Below, piece by piece: positions 1-9,014 of a stretch of 64,000 bases of DNA. The DNA comes from Magnetospirillum sp. XM-1. Its GTDB lineage: Bacteria > Pseudomonadota > Alphaproteobacteria > Rhodospirillales > Magnetospirillaceae. Numbering within the stretch: position 1 is the first letter of the stretch; each line of letters begins with the position of its first letter. The stretch is from NCBI RefSeq assembly GCF_001511835.1, contig NZ_LN997849.1, positions 103,291 through 167,290 on the forward strand, in the 5' to 3' direction. The position numbers were made by a program, and so were the translations under genes. A model generated the notes under the pieces. It saw only the letters and a list, made by a program, of their open reading frames with translations, was not told the DNA's origin and ran no database searches.

Positions 1-287
1 CGGGGTCCTCCGTGTGCGGGCATTGGCCCGAGCCGGCACGATTGCCCGGCACGGAGAATCTGGGTCCGGAAGGAGTCGTCGGGTTCGGATGCGGCAGCCG
101 CTTGCATCCGGGCGCATGATCGCAGCAGTGGAGCGGCTTTCCGGGAATTTCGATCAGAGCGGCTTATAGGAGCTTGCCGGATTCCCGGGATCGCTCCATA
201 TCCTGATCGAGGCATGGCGGAGCAACCCCAGCCTCCACGATGAAGAGGGCGAACGCCCCGCACCTGGCAAGGCTTCTGGAGGCCATC
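1..287. other. Upstream region of the replication genes, no gene seen
   Basis: No convincing coding frame or RNA gene is visible here. The stretch is GC-rich and ends in the ribosome binding site of the first gene. Because the next two genes form a replication pair, a replication origin could lie here, but I see no iterons or DnaA boxes that would support one. The window edge cuts whatever lies to the left. Confidence 0.3.
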
Positions 288-1367
288 ATGGCAATCGTTC
301 CGACGCTCGACGTGCGCGCGCTCCGCGCCGCCCTGCCCTTGAAGGAGGACCATCACCTCCTCGGGTGGCTCGACCTGCATGCCCGTCTGGTCCTCTCCCC
401 GGATGGGGCCGTCGTCGTGTCCCAGCGGGAACTGGCCGACGACTGGCGCCGTCCCGAGACGACGGTCCGCCGCTTCCTCGCCCGGCTGTCCGAAGCGGGC
501 TGGATCTCCCTGGCGTCCTCCGGCCGCCGGGCCGTCATCCGTCTGGCTTCTCCTCCCTGCTTCGTCATCGGGCAGGATGCGGGGAAGGCGGCGGTTGATC
601 CGTTCTTCGCCTCGATCGCCGAGACCCCCCGGCCCCCAGCCCCCGCGGTTCCCGTGGCTGCGGCGGCGCCGCTGGATCCGGACGAGGCGTTCGCCCAGGC
701 GGCCATCAACGGCGTCGGCGAAATCCCCCGCGTCGTCCCGCCGGCGCCTCCCGTGGTCGCGCCGCGCCGCTCCGTCGTGAAGCAGGTTGCCCCGCAGCAG
801 CAGAACCTGTTCGGCCTGGACGAGCTTTCCGGCATGGCCGCGAAGCCCATGCCGGAGGTGTCCATTCCCGCTGCGGCCGAGGAAGCGGCCCCGAAGAGGA
901 AGCGGAAGGGCCAGGCCAAGCCTCCGGTCGATCCGGAGAAGAGGATCTTCGTCGAGGACACGGCCGCCCTGCTCCATGAAGAGCACCGCACCGACAAGGG
1001 GGTGGCGCTCCGGCGCCTCTACCACCTGCTGTCGCCGGCCTGCGGCTTCGGCATGAAGGATGTCGAGGCGGCGATCGAGGTCATGCGCCTGCGGGACGCG
1101 GAGGAGATCCCGCTCGAGAATCCGCTGTCCTTCATCGAATGGGCGCTGAAGAAGCCCGAGGAAGCCGCGGCCTACGCGGACAAGCTCATGGGGGTCGGAG
1201 CGCCGGCCGCTTCGCCGCAGGCCTCGGTCCGCAGGCTCCGCTCATTGCCCGCGACCACCGCCAGGATGGTGACCACGGCCGAGGAGATGGGCGTCACGGC
1301 GGGCATGGCGGCGGCCATCCAGCGCAATGCCGATCTCGCCAACAGCCATTACAAGTTCGCGGTCTGA
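288..1367 (+). CDS. Winged-helix replication-associated protein, possible helicase loader
   Basis: This 359-residue protein has an N-terminal helix-turn-helix region (around residues 40-90, with SQRELADDW followed by a TTVRRFL recognition-like helix). A long Ala/Pro-rich linker follows, then a basic patch (KRKRKGQAK) and a conserved-looking C-terminal segment. The layout resembles phage and plasmid initiator or helicase-loader proteins, and it sits 10 bp upstream of a DnaB-like helicase, as such proteins do in phage replication modules. That role is inferred from architecture and position. I chose ATG 288 because GGAGG lies 5 bp upstream; an in-frame ATG at 240 has no clear ribosome binding site. 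Confidence 0.6.
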   Translation: MAIVPTLDVRALRAALPLKEDHHLLGWLDLHARLVLSPDGAVVVSQRELADDWRRPETTVRRFLARLSEAGWISLASSGRRAVIRLASPPCFVIGQDAGKAAVDPFFASIAETPRPPAPAVPVAAAAPLDPDEAFAQAAINGVGEIPRVVPPAPPVVAPRRSVVKQVAPQQQNLFGLDELSGMAAKPMPEVSIPAAAEEAAPKRKRKGQAKPPVDPEKRIFVEDTAALLHEEHRTDKGVALRRLYHLLSPACGFGMKDVEAAIEVMRLRDAEEIPLENPLSFIEWALKKPEEAAAYADKLMGVGAPAASPQASVRRLRSLPATTARMVTTAEEMGVTAGMAAAIQRNADLANSHYKFAV

Positions 1368-1377
1368 GGAGGGCATC

Positions 1378-2751
1378 ATGACCATGCGCACCGCTGCTTC
1401 CGTCCGTTCCCTGCCGGGCCGCGCGCCTTCGTCGGCGCTGCTGAATGTCCCGATGCCGTCCGACACCGATCTCGAGGCGTTCGTTCTCGGCGGCCTGCTG
1501 TCCTCATCCGCCAGCGAGGCGAAGAAGCATGTGCTCGCGCTCGACGAGACCTGCTTCTCGGATGGCGTCCTGCGCCGGCTCTATTCCGCCGCCCTCTCGG
1601 TGGTGATGAAGGGCCGGGATCCGTCGCCGCAGGTGGTCGGCTTCGAGCTGGGCCGCGATGCCCTCGAGGCCTTCGGCGGATCGGCCTTCCTCGGCGATCT
1701 GGCCTCGCGCGGCGAAGGCTCGGCCTCCTGCATGGCCGAAGCCATCGGTTCCCTGCGTTCGGCGGCGAACCGCCGCGAGGCCATCTCGGCGGCGCTGGAG
1801 CTCATCGCCGCCGCTTCGAACGAGGAATGCGCTCCCGAGGAGGCCATGTCGACCTGCTTCCGCAGGCTGCGCGCCGGCATGGCCCAGGGCGGCACCGGCC
1901 TGATGCGGACCAAGCGGGAGGTGGCCGCGACGGCGATCGATGAGCGGCTGGCCTGCGGAGCGGCGATCACCACGGGAATCGTCGAGCTCGACAAGCTCAT
2001 CCTCGGCGGTATCCGCCCCAGGACCTTCGTGGTCATCGAATCGTCCTACGGCCTCGGCAAGTCGGCTCTGCTGGCCACCGTCTCGGACAACATCAACCTT
2101 CAGGGCGTGAAGACCCTCTACATCACGCTGGAAAGCACGGCGGAAGAGCTCGAGATGCGCATGGTCGCGCGGCGCATGAACCTCCGCATGGCCTGGACCT
2201 TCGACGAGTCCCACGAGGGCTTCGCCATGATGCGGGCCAACCGCGACGCCTATGTCGAGCAGGTGCCCGACAACGTGGTGTATCTCGAGCTGCGCAATCC
2301 GACGGTCGATACGCTGCACCGGGAGATCCTGCGGGCGAAGCACCGCTACGGCATCCAGGTGGTGATCCTCGATTACGTCCAGTGCATCGGCGGCATGGAG
2401 AAGGGCATCCGCGAGGAGACCTTCTGGTTCGGCGTGGGCCGGGCCCTGCGCGACATCGCCAAGGAGGAGGATCTGGCCATCCTCGCGGCGGCGCAGGACG
2501 ACAAGCGCACGGCGGTCGCCCTGCGGCAGAGCTCCTCGCTGCTGCTGGTCATGGAGCGCGACATCAACGACGACGCCGTGCATTTCCATGTCGAGAAGAC
2601 GAACGATTCGCCCTATGGGCGGACGGACCGCGGAACCCATGCGCCGATCATCCTCGATCCGGCCGGGCCGCATGTGCGCGACGCGCGGGGCGAGGACATC
2701 ACCACGAGGATCCAGCGGGATCTCGAGCGTGGCGTGGAGCCGCAGGAATGA
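1378..2751 (+). CDS. DnaB-like replicative helicase
   Basis: The 457-residue protein has a DnaB N-terminal-like domain (LEAFVLGGLL near residue 25, residues ~20-110). A RecA-type ATPase domain follows with a Walker A-like loop SSYGLGKSA (~222-230) and Walker B VVILDYVQ (~328-335), and then a C-terminal half matching the DnaB/RadA superfamily. DnaB family members unwind duplex DNA as hexamers at replication forks. Length is typical (about 450-470 residues). Walker A carries Ser where DnaB usually has Gly or Pro at the start of the loop. A strong GAGGAGGG precedes ATG 1378. The stop codon overlaps the next start (ATGA), so the two genes are translationally coupled. It is probably the replicon's own helicase rather than the chromosomal copy. 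Confidence 0.8.
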   Translation: MTMRTAASVRSLPGRAPSSALLNVPMPSDTDLEAFVLGGLLSSSASEAKKHVLALDETCFSDGVLRRLYSAALSVVMKGRDPSPQVVGFELGRDALEAFGGSAFLGDLASRGEGSASCMAEAIGSLRSAANRREAISAALELIAAASNEECAPEEAMSTCFRRLRAGMAQGGTGLMRTKREVAATAIDERLACGAAITTGIVELDKLILGGIRPRTFVVIESSYGLGKSALLATVSDNINLQGVKTLYITLESTAEELEMRMVARRMNLRMAWTFDESHEGFAMMRANRDAYVEQVPDNVVYLELRNPTVDTLHREILRAKHRYGIQVVILDYVQCIGGMEKGIREETFWFGVGRALRDIAKEEDLAILAAAQDDKRTAVALRQSSSLLLVMERDINDDAVHFHVEKTNDSPYGRTDRGTHAPIILDPAGPHVRDARGEDITTRIQRDLERGVEPQE

Positions 2752-4205
2752 GCGGACGAAGGATGGAGGCGGCGATGGGCGACGCGATGAAGGGCATCGG
2801 CTGGGGCACCGGAGAGGGGAAGGAGGATTATGGCTTCCTGCATGCGCTCCGGACGGCCTTGAAGGCCTCGAAGGGATCGGTCAAGCGGAAGAACCCTCCG
2901 AGGACCTATTCCGACATCCTCGGAGAGATGGCCCGTCGTCCGGGCTTCTTCCCCCATGTCGATGCGCCCGCGGCGCCGATCCATGTCTTCGGGATGACGG
3001 CGGACGAGCTCGAGAAGGAGCTGGACGCGTGGTATGCGACGCCGATCGAGATCGAGGGCCAGGGCTTCGCGAAGGGCAAGCGCCATCTCCGCCGCCCTGA
3101 TTCGACGATGACTCGCCTCTTCTCCGCCGTCGTCTCCTATCCGGTGCCGATCGCCGCGATGACGGCGGCGGATTCCGAGCTGGCCGGCATCTACTTCGGC
3201 CTTGCGGATGGGTTCATGGGCCGTCTGCTCGGCGAGGATCTCCGGTCGGTCTATGAGCACCGGGACGAGGAATACCTGCACCGGCACTACCAGGGCTTCT
3301 CCAAGGACCCTTCGGTGGAGCTGCATCCGTGCTACCGGGCGAAGAGGGCGGCCAGCGGTCGCGGCATTCCGGGCCGCATCGGCAATCAGGCGTTCGTCCG
3401 GGCCGGAAAGGAGCTGCAGTACGCGTTCTGGCTGGAGGTGTCGGCCCCTTGCGGCTTCGCGCATCGCGACAACACGAAGGTTTCGCGCCGTCTTCCGCTG
3501 GCCGCCGTCCGCCAGATCAAGCGGTATCGCCAGATGGCGGCCGACGCTCTCGCGGCCGGTGTTCCGGCGACCGTGGAGAACGCCTCCCTGCGCGAACGCG
3601 TCGAGGCTCTGATGCAGCAGGCGGCGCGTCAGTCCGCCGCGCGTTCGGCGGTGGAGACGGAGCTGGCGGCGAGCCGCGATTCCGTCCAGGCCCTTTCGGC
3701 CCGGGTCGAGGAGATCGAGCGGACCGGTGCGGAGGCGGCCAGCCGCTGGGAGAACGAGAAGCGGCTCCGCGAGGACGCCGAGGCCAAATGGGACGGCGAA
3801 CGCGCCAACCGCAGGGACGCCGCGAGGCGGGCCTTGGAGGAGAAGGCGTCCAGGGAAGCCGCGGAGGATCAGCTGGAGACGGCGAGGGCCGCGCGCGAGT
3901 CGGACAGGGCCGCGGCGGCCATGCTGCAGGATCGGATCGAGGCGCTGGAGGCCATGCTGGCGGATCGGGACGGGACGATCGCCTGGCTCCGCCGCTTCGC
4001 GCCCTCCGGCGGTTCCGATGGAGCGGATGGCGGCCCGGCGCCGGCGGCTTCGGACGCCCTGCTCGATGTCCAGCGTCCGGAAAGCGGCCGCTACATCCGG
4101 CCTGCGGCGAGGAACATCCTGGAAGCCGGATCGTCCTACCCCCCTCTCCCCCCTCGCAATCGGCGGCGCGGCGACGAAGGGGGAGGAGAGGCGGTATCCA
4201 GGTAG
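2748..4205 (+). CDS. Mob/Pre-type plasmid mobilisation (relaxase-like) protein
   Basis: A 485-residue protein starting in an ATGA overlap with the helicase gene. Residues ~120-250 match what I know of plasmid mobilisation proteins of the Mob/Pre kind. A TMTRLFSAVVSYPVP block comes first, then EHRDEEYLHRHY, which carries an H-x-H pair typical of HUH relaxases, and then ELHPCYRAKRAASGRG followed by a conserved basic stretch. Residues ~285-415 are a long charged coiled coil (Ala/Glu/Arg), and the tail is Pro/Gly-rich. Such enzymes nick plasmid DNA at the transfer or recombination origin. No catalytic Tyr is obvious. Alternatives are a replication accessory protein or a degenerate relaxase. A second relaxase of another class is encoded near 20.6-24.1 kb. 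Confidence 0.5.
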   Translation: MSGRRMEAAMGDAMKGIGWGTGEGKEDYGFLHALRTALKASKGSVKRKNPPRTYSDILGEMARRPGFFPHVDAPAAPIHVFGMTADELEKELDAWYATPIEIEGQGFAKGKRHLRRPDSTMTRLFSAVVSYPVPIAAMTAADSELAGIYFGLADGFMGRLLGEDLRSVYEHRDEEYLHRHYQGFSKDPSVELHPCYRAKRAASGRGIPGRIGNQAFVRAGKELQYAFWLEVSAPCGFAHRDNTKVSRRLPLAAVRQIKRYRQMAADALAAGVPATVENASLRERVEALMQQAARQSAARSAVETELAASRDSVQALSARVEEIERTGAEAASRWENEKRLREDAEAKWDGERANRRDAARRALEEKASREAAEDQLETARAARESDRAAAAMLQDRIEALEAMLADRDGTIAWLRRFAPSGGSDGADGGPAPAASDALLDVQRPESGRYIRPAARNILEAGSSYPPLPPRNRRRGDEGGGEAVSR

Positions 4206-4209
4206 GGCA

Positions 4210-4878
4210 TCAGGGGAGCCGCAGGCGTCCGAGCTTGCGGATCCAGGGCCTTTCGTTGGTGATGCACGGGCGCCCGATGGTCGCCAGCTCGGCGTGCAGG
4301 GCCGGCTCGTGGTGCCGGAGGATGGCATCGACGGCCCGATCGTTCAGGATGTCGGCCGCGAGATCCGCGAGATCCTCATCGGCTTCCGGCCTGCCCTTCG
4401 CCGGGGTGGGAAGTCCGCGCTTCGCCCGGGCGTCCGCCGCATCCAGCTTCGCGTCGGTCCAGCGCATCCGCCAGAGGGCGCATCGGGCCTTGGGATCGGT
4501 TTCCGCGAGGATGATCAGGAATCCACGGGCGGCGGCGTCCTCTTCGAGCGCGATGCCGTTCGGCGTCATGATGGGCTGGAGGGGCATGATGCCGTGGCCT
4601 TCCAGCGCGCGCGACAGGATCGGGATCGCCTTGTCTCGGATGCCGGGAGCCATCCCCTCGCCGAAGCTCATGGCGGCGGCATCGGCTCCATCCTCGTCGA
4701 GCGCCTTGGCGAGGTCGAAGCAGGCATCGACGATGGCGCCGATTTCCGAATCCTCGGGAAGATCCCTGACGGCCCGCGCGAGCGTGCGGATGCGGTCCCT
4801 GTTCCTCGGCGAGGGCGGAACGGCTCCGGGCAGCGGGAACTCTTCCCAGTCCAGATCGACGGCGTGGAGATATGTCAT
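4210..4878 (-). CDS. Hypothetical protein, 222 residues
   Basis: I do not recognise this protein. It starts MTYLHAVDLDWEEFPLPG, has GAAGGAAA at a good distance from the ATG at 4878, and is acidic, Ala-rich and without membrane segments. It contains no motif I can name. It is convergent with the mobilisation gene, whose stop is 4 bp away. The coding frame is supported by the ribosome binding site and by sensible residue composition (balanced charge, few low-complexity runs), in contrast to the overlapping frames on the other strand. Confidence 0.6.
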   Translation of the reverse strand: MTYLHAVDLDWEEFPLPGAVPPSPRNRDRIRTLARAVRDLPEDSEIGAIVDACFDLAKALDEDGADAAAMSFGEGMAPGIRDKAIPILSRALEGHGIMPLQPIMTPNGIALEEDAAARGFLIILAETDPKARCALWRMRWTDAKLDAADARAKRGLPTPAKGRPEADEDLADLAADILNDRAVDAILRHHEPALHAELATIGRPCITNERPWIRKLGRLRLP

Positions 4879-5002
4879 GCGCGGTTTCCTTCTCTTCGGT
4901 GCCGGGCCGTCGTCCGGCGGGTCGGTCTCTCCAAAGGGGAGATGGGGCCGGGAAGGGGTCGATCGGGACACATGTTCTCCGGGAACCGAAGTGGAGGTCG
5001 GC

Positions 5003-5236
5003 ATGGAACCGGGAGACGCGTTGGCCATGGCGGGCGTTCTGGCCGCGGCGTTCGCCATCGTGCGGATCGGCGGCCTCGCGCTGCTCGGCTTCGCAGGCTG
5101 GGCGGCGGCGTCCTGGGCGCTTCTGCAGGCGGGATGGATGCAGGTGCTGGCCTGCTGGATCGCCGTGCCGGCGGCCTGCGCCCTGATCGACGGTGCGCTT
5201 TGGGCTTTCCGCCGTCCGAGGATCAGCCGAACCTGA
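5003..5236 (+). CDS. Small two-helix membrane protein
   Basis: A 77-residue protein of two hydrophobic segments (about residues 6-32 and 38-62) with a short basic C-terminus (RRPRISRT). GGAGG lies 5 bp upstream of the ATG. Its last codons overlap the 3' end of the convergent EAL gene by 14 bp. No family recognised. It could be a membrane partner for a neighbouring soluble protein, but nothing in the sequence proves that. Confidence 0.5.
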   Translation: MEPGDALAMAGVLAAAFAIVRIGGLALLGFAGWAAASWALLQAGWMQVLACWIAVPAACALIDGALWAFRRPRISRT

Positions 5237-6035
5237 CCAGAGCGGCGTCCAGGGCCTCGGGCTTGTGGAAGCGGTAGCCCTGGGCAATGGGGATGCCATG
5301 CTCGCGGCACCAGGCGAGGTGGGTCTCGGTCTCGATGCCTTCGGCCACGATGTGCTCGATTCCGTATTGGCGGGCGATGTGCCTGGCATGCCTGAAGGCC
5401 CGTCCGGCCTTCTTCTTCGAGGAGGAGTGATCGTCGCCGAAGAGGACGCCGCGATCGAGCTTGATGCTCTGGACCGGCAGGGCATGGATGCGGCGGAGAT
5501 CCTCCCCGCCTCCTTCGTAGCTTTCCCCGAAGCCTGCATCGTCCAGCGCCATGCGGATGCCCTTCTCGGCGAAGGGAGCGAGGATGGCCGCGATGCGATG
5601 GGGATCGCCGATGCGGTCGCGCTCCGTGATTTCCAGTTCGATCGCCCTCTCGTCCGGCGCCCTCTCCTCGATGAGCCGGAGCATGGCTTCGGGGAGGTCC
5701 TCGATGATCAGGTCGGTCTCATCGATGTTGATGGCGACTGGTACCGGCTGCCTCCTCATGCGGAGCTCCCTGGAGATGACCAGGGCACGGCATGTCATGA
5801 TCTCGGCGAAATCGAGCCGTGTCCCGGCCTCCCGCTCCTTCACCCTGTCGATGATGCTCATCGGTCCGACAAGGCCGGAGGAATCGGAGCCGCGCAGAAG
5901 CAGCTCGAAGGAGTCGAGGCGGGCGTCTCCGATGCGGACCTTGGCCTGCAGGTGGAAGTCGAGCATTTCGAGCCCGAGCGACCGCGCGAGGGCCTGGCGG
6001 TTCCTTTCGTCGAGGGCGGCGAGTCGATCGGGCAT
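5223..6035 (-). CDS. EAL-domain protein, likely c-di-GMP phosphodiesterase
   Basis: This 270-residue protein is an EAL domain with only a short N-terminal extension and no transmembrane or receiver domain. The signature motif is FELLLRG, so the EAL triplet is ELL, but the metal- and substrate-binding positions look kept: Asn in INIDET, Glu in ELEITE, the Asp pair in LDDAGFG, Lys in IKLD, Glu in EGIETE and Gln in IAQGYRF. It could therefore hydrolyse c-di-GMP to pGpG, or bind it as a sensor. ATG 6035 is chosen because GGGAGGG lies 8 bp upstream. It is divergent from the type I secretion genes, which suggests a link between c-di-GMP and export of the adhesin encoded downstream. Confidence 0.8.
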   Translation of the reverse strand: MPDRLAALDERNRQALARSLGLEMLDFHLQAKVRIGDARLDSFELLLRGSDSSGLVGPMSIIDRVKEREAGTRLDFAEIMTCRALVISRELRMRRQPVPVAINIDETDLIIEDLPEAMLRLIEERAPDERAIELEITERDRIGDPHRIAAILAPFAEKGIRMALDDAGFGESYEGGGEDLRRIHALPVQSIKLDRGVLFGDDHSSSKKKAGRAFRHARHIARQYGIEHIVAEGIETETHLAWCREHGIPIAQGYRFHKPEALDAALVRFG

Positions 6036-6182
6036 GCTTGCGGCCCTCCCCTGTCGTTGCGTCGACGGGGAGTTGGGTCGCGTGTCTTTGACGATCGTTA
6101 GATCGGCCGTCCGATCCGATCTCCGCCGCCCCATTTCCTCCACCACGGGCGACATGGCCCGGCACGGGATGGGGAGGGGTGC

Positions 6183-7040
6183 ATGTTCGGCGAGATCTGG
6201 GGAAGGCTGGCGGGAAGCCCGGGAACGTTCGGGAAGTCCATCTTCGCCACGGCCATCATGTGGATGCTGGATCTGGCGGGTGCGGCCTATGTGTCGCTGG
6301 CGTTCAAGCGGTTCGGCGAAGCGGGCTACGCTTCGGGGATCCTGGTGCTTACCGGCTTCCTGCTCGCCTTCGGCCTGTTCCGCTTCCTGCTCTCGGATCT
6401 GCGTCAGGCGCTGCTGGCCCTGGCCTTCGCTTCCGGGCCGGAAGGCGACATCGCCCTGCTGCGGGCCTGCGCGGCTGGCTCTCCTGCCCAGCGGTCGGCC
6501 CGCATGAATGTGGCCCGCATGGTGTCGGGCGCGTTCTCGGCGGGATCCGTGGCGGCGCTGCTGGATCTGCCCTTCGCCGTCCTGTTCCTGGCCCCGATCT
6601 TCGTCGTCGCCGGTACCGCCACCGGCACGGCCTGCTCCGCCGTAGTTGCGCTGGCGGTCGTGGTGCTGCTGCTCGCTTCGGCCCGCTCGCGCCGCCTCAA
6701 TCGCGATCTCGTGGCGGCCGAGGGGCGCCTCGCCAAGGCCCAGGATGAAGCGGAAGCCGCGGCGCTGGCCGTCGATGCCCATGCGCGGCGGATGCATGCG
6801 GAGCGGGCCGCCGGCACGGATCGGGGCATCGGGCTGCTGTTCTCGACGCTGATGCTGGGCGCGGCCATCGCCTCCGGCCCGCTGCTCGGCGATGCGCTGG
6901 CCATCCCGCAGAACCTCATCGTCGCCAACATCCTGGCGGCCCGCTCGGTCGGCGCGGTCATCCAGGCGATCGGGGCGATGTCCCGCATGGCGGCCGCCAT
7001 GCCGGCGAAGCAGGCCCTCGATGCCGAGCTTTCGGCTTGA
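6183..7040 (+). CDS. Type I secretion ABC permease domain without ATPase domain
   Basis: The 285-residue protein has five or six hydrophobic segments. Residues ~105-170 match the membrane domain of type I secretion ABC exporters of the PrtD/HlyB kind: an ARMVSGAF stretch, then the hallmark DLPFAVLFLAPIF (usually DLPWxPIFLxxxF), then a charged coupling region. Normal exporters of this family continue for about 250 residues into a nucleotide-binding domain with Walker A, signature and Walker B motifs; none is present and the frame ends cleanly. The HlyD-type adaptor gene starts 26 bp after the stop. The ATPase could be supplied by another protein, or this half-transporter may be a channel scaffold. 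Identification rests on the conserved permease motif. Confidence 0.65.
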   Translation: MFGEIWGRLAGSPGTFGKSIFATAIMWMLDLAGAAYVSLAFKRFGEAGYASGILVLTGFLLAFGLFRFLLSDLRQALLALAFASGPEGDIALLRACAAGSPAQRSARMNVARMVSGAFSAGSVAALLDLPFAVLFLAPIFVVAGTATGTACSAVVALAVVVLLLASARSRRLNRDLVAAEGRLAKAQDEAEAAALAVDAHARRMHAERAAGTDRGIGLLFSTLMLGAAIASGPLLGDALAIPQNLIVANILAARSVGAVIQAIGAMSRMAAAMPAKQALDAELSA

Positions 7041-7066
7041 ACAACGGATCGGACAGGGAGACGGAT

Positions 7067-8335
7067 ATGACCGCCATCGCACGCATCGGCACGGAGCTCA
7101 TCGCCATCGAGGAGAAGCGCGTCCGCGCCGGCTGGATCCTCTCGGTCGCTTCGGCCGCCATCCTCGCGGGAGGAATCGTCGCAGCCGACCATACGCCATG
7201 GGATGCTTCGGCCACGGCTCAGGGGGTCGTCGTCGCGCCGTCCCGCGTCCAGGCTGTCGGCTCCGCCGAAGGCGGGCTGGTCTCGCGGGTGCTGGTGCGC
7301 CCCTCGGACCGCGTCGAGGCCGGACAGCCCATCCTCGAGCTGGATTCCTCGCTGCCGGCCGCCGATGTCGAGAGGCTGTCCTATGCGTCGGATGCGGCGC
7401 GGGCCGATGTGCTGCGCCTCGAAGCCGAGATGGCGGGCAAGGAACCGCTGCTCGATGGCCTGCCCGACGGCATCGCCCGCTCGGCCCGTGCGGCCTGGGA
7501 GCTTCGGGCTTCCCGCCGCCGGGATGAGCTGGCCGCGAAGGAGGCCGAAACGGCCGCCCAAACGGCTCCGCTGGCGGCCTACCGCCAGTCGCTCGATGCG
7601 GGGCTGTCCGTTCTCCGCCGTCTCGAGGAAGGCGCGTCCATGGGCGTGATCCCGAGGAACCGCGCCGACGATCAGCGCCGCCAGGTCGAGGATTTGCGCG
7701 GACGGCTCGCCAAGGGCGAATCGGATGCCAAGGCGGCCGCTCTTCAGCTCTCCGTCCTGCGCAGCGCGCAGATGGAGGCTGCGTCGAAGGATCTGGCGGA
7801 GGCCCGGGGCCGCTTCCATGAAGCCGAGCAGCAGCTCCGCAAGGCCCGCGAACAGGATCGGCGCACGGTGCTGCGTTCTCCGGTGTCCGGCCGCATCAAG
7901 ACCCTCGCTGCGGCGGGGCCCGGGCTTGCGGTCAAGCCGGGCGAGCAGCTCGCCGAGATCGTCGAGGAAGGAGGCGAGCTGCGGGTCGAGGCCCGGGTGG
8001 CCGCCTCCGAGCGAGGGCATCTGAAGGTCGGCGGACCGGTCCGCATCGTGCTGGCGGGGGACGATGGCAGCCATGAGGGCATCGAAGGACGCCTGCTGTC
8101 GATCGCCCCGGACTCCCAGGCGGACCAGACGGGGCGCCGCACCTTCGCCGTGGAAGCCTCCATCGGCCCCACTTCCGGCCCCACTTCCTTCCCCGGAAGG
8201 GCGGGAGGTCCGTCCTATCCGCTGAGCAGCGGGGTCGAGGTGCTGGTGTTCCAGACCTACGGCGAACGCTCGCTTCTGGGCTTCCTAGCAGGCCCCCTGC
8301 TTGGCCAGAAGGCGATTTGGAACGAAGGCCGCTGA
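7067..8335 (+). CDS. HlyD-family membrane fusion protein (type I secretion adaptor)
   Basis: A 422-residue periplasmic adaptor. One N-terminal membrane helix (~residues 25-45) is followed by a lipoyl-like half-motif, a long alpha-helical hairpin rich in Ala/Arg/Glu (~100-260), the second lipoyl half (TVLRSPVSGRIKTL) and a beta-barrel domain ending in VEVLVFQTYGERS. HlyD proteins bridge the inner-membrane ABC exporter to an outer-membrane TolC. ATG 7067 has GGGAG upstream; an in-frame TTG at 7037 overlaps the permease stop but is less likely. Position between the permease and the adhesin genes supports a role in exporting the giant repeat protein. No TolC gene lies in this left part of the window. 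Confidence 0.85.
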   Translation: MTAIARIGTELIAIEEKRVRAGWILSVASAAILAGGIVAADHTPWDASATAQGVVVAPSRVQAVGSAEGGLVSRVLVRPSDRVEAGQPILELDSSLPAADVERLSYASDAARADVLRLEAEMAGKEPLLDGLPDGIARSARAAWELRASRRRDELAAKEAETAAQTAPLAAYRQSLDAGLSVLRRLEEGASMGVIPRNRADDQRRQVEDLRGRLAKGESDAKAAALQLSVLRSAQMEAASKDLAEARGRFHEAEQQLRKAREQDRRTVLRSPVSGRIKTLAAAGPGLAVKPGEQLAEIVEEGGELRVEARVAASERGHLKVGGPVRIVLAGDDGSHEGIEGRLLSIAPDSQADQTGRRTFAVEASIGPTSGPTSFPGRAGGPSYPLSSGVEVLVFQTYGERSLLGFLAGPLLGQKAIWNEGR

Positions 8336-8356
8336 GCCGCAACGAGGAGACTTGGC

Positions 8357-8917
8357 ATGAGCATCGGTCGTGACTGGATGAAGGCTCGCACCCAGGTGAA
8401 GGTGCTCGTCGTCGATGACGAGCCCGTGATGCGCCGCCTCATCATCGGCATGCTGCGCAACATCCCGGTGCTCGATGTCGAGATCGCCGAAGCGGGGGAT
8501 GGCGCTGCCGCCCTCCAGCATCTGCGTGGCGGGCCGGAGAACAAGCCGGACCTGATCATCACGGATCTCCGGATGGAGCCGCTGGGAGGCCTGCCCTTCA
8601 TCCGGACGGTGCGATCCGGCGAGTATGGCATCGATCGCTTCCTGCCGATGGTCGCGATGACCTCGGACACCGAGACCGATACGGTGACGCGGGTCCTGCG
8701 GGCCGGAGCCGATGGCCTGGTGCCCAAGCCGGTATCCCAGGAGATGCTCCGGCGCCAGGTGCTGCAGGTGCTGACCCGGGAATCCCCCTTCATCGAGATC
8801 GTGCTGCCGGAAGGGAAGTATTTCGGCCCGTTCTCGCCCTTCGTGAAGCAGAACGTCCTCGTTCCAGGCTGCCCGCACCGCATCGTGCACAAGCGTCAGG
8901 GCCGCATCGCGGCATAG
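8357..8917 (+). CDS. Stand-alone receiver-domain response regulator
   Basis: A 186-residue protein with a complete CheY-like receiver: acidic pair in VVDDEP (residues ~20), phospho-acceptor Asp in IITDLRM, Thr in VAMTSD, and Lys in VPKPVS. A C-terminal extension of ~50 residues (KYFGPFSPFVKQN) has no DNA-binding domain that I recognise. It is co-directional with the secretion genes (21 bp after hlyD, AGGAGA before the ATG), so it probably relays a phosphorylation signal to the secretion or adhesion machinery. No partner kinase is encoded nearby. Confidence 0.8.
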   Translation: MSIGRDWMKARTQVKVLVVDDEPVMRRLIIGMLRNIPVLDVEIAEAGDGAAALQHLRGGPENKPDLIITDLRMEPLGGLPFIRTVRSGEYGIDRFLPMVAMTSDTETDTVTRVLRAGADGLVPKPVSQEMLRRQVLQVLTRESPFIEIVLPEGKYFGPFSPFVKQNVLVPGCPHRIVHKRQGRIAA

Positions 8918-9014
8918 AGGCGGGCCGCTGTCCGGCCCCATCTTCTGATGGGATGGCGCTCTGGGCGCCGCATGGCCTCGCCGTTATGGCAGGCCTCAGC
9001 CGGGAGACGGGACG

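Noticed and set aside
1504..2673. Long minus-strand frame opposite the DnaB-like gene
   Set aside because: It mirrors the third-position GC bias of the plus gene, has a His/Arg/Pro-rich composition, no ribosome binding site and no motif.
3329..5236. A 635-codon plus frame over the mobilisation and hypothetical genes
   Set aside because: Gly/Arg-rich reading of the wrong phase; only its last 77 codons, with their own ribosome binding site, look real.
8923..8939. GGGCCG-CTGTC-CGGCCC hairpin after the receiver gene
   Set aside because: Six-base stem without a T-run; could be chance in such GC-rich DNA, so not listed as a terminator.
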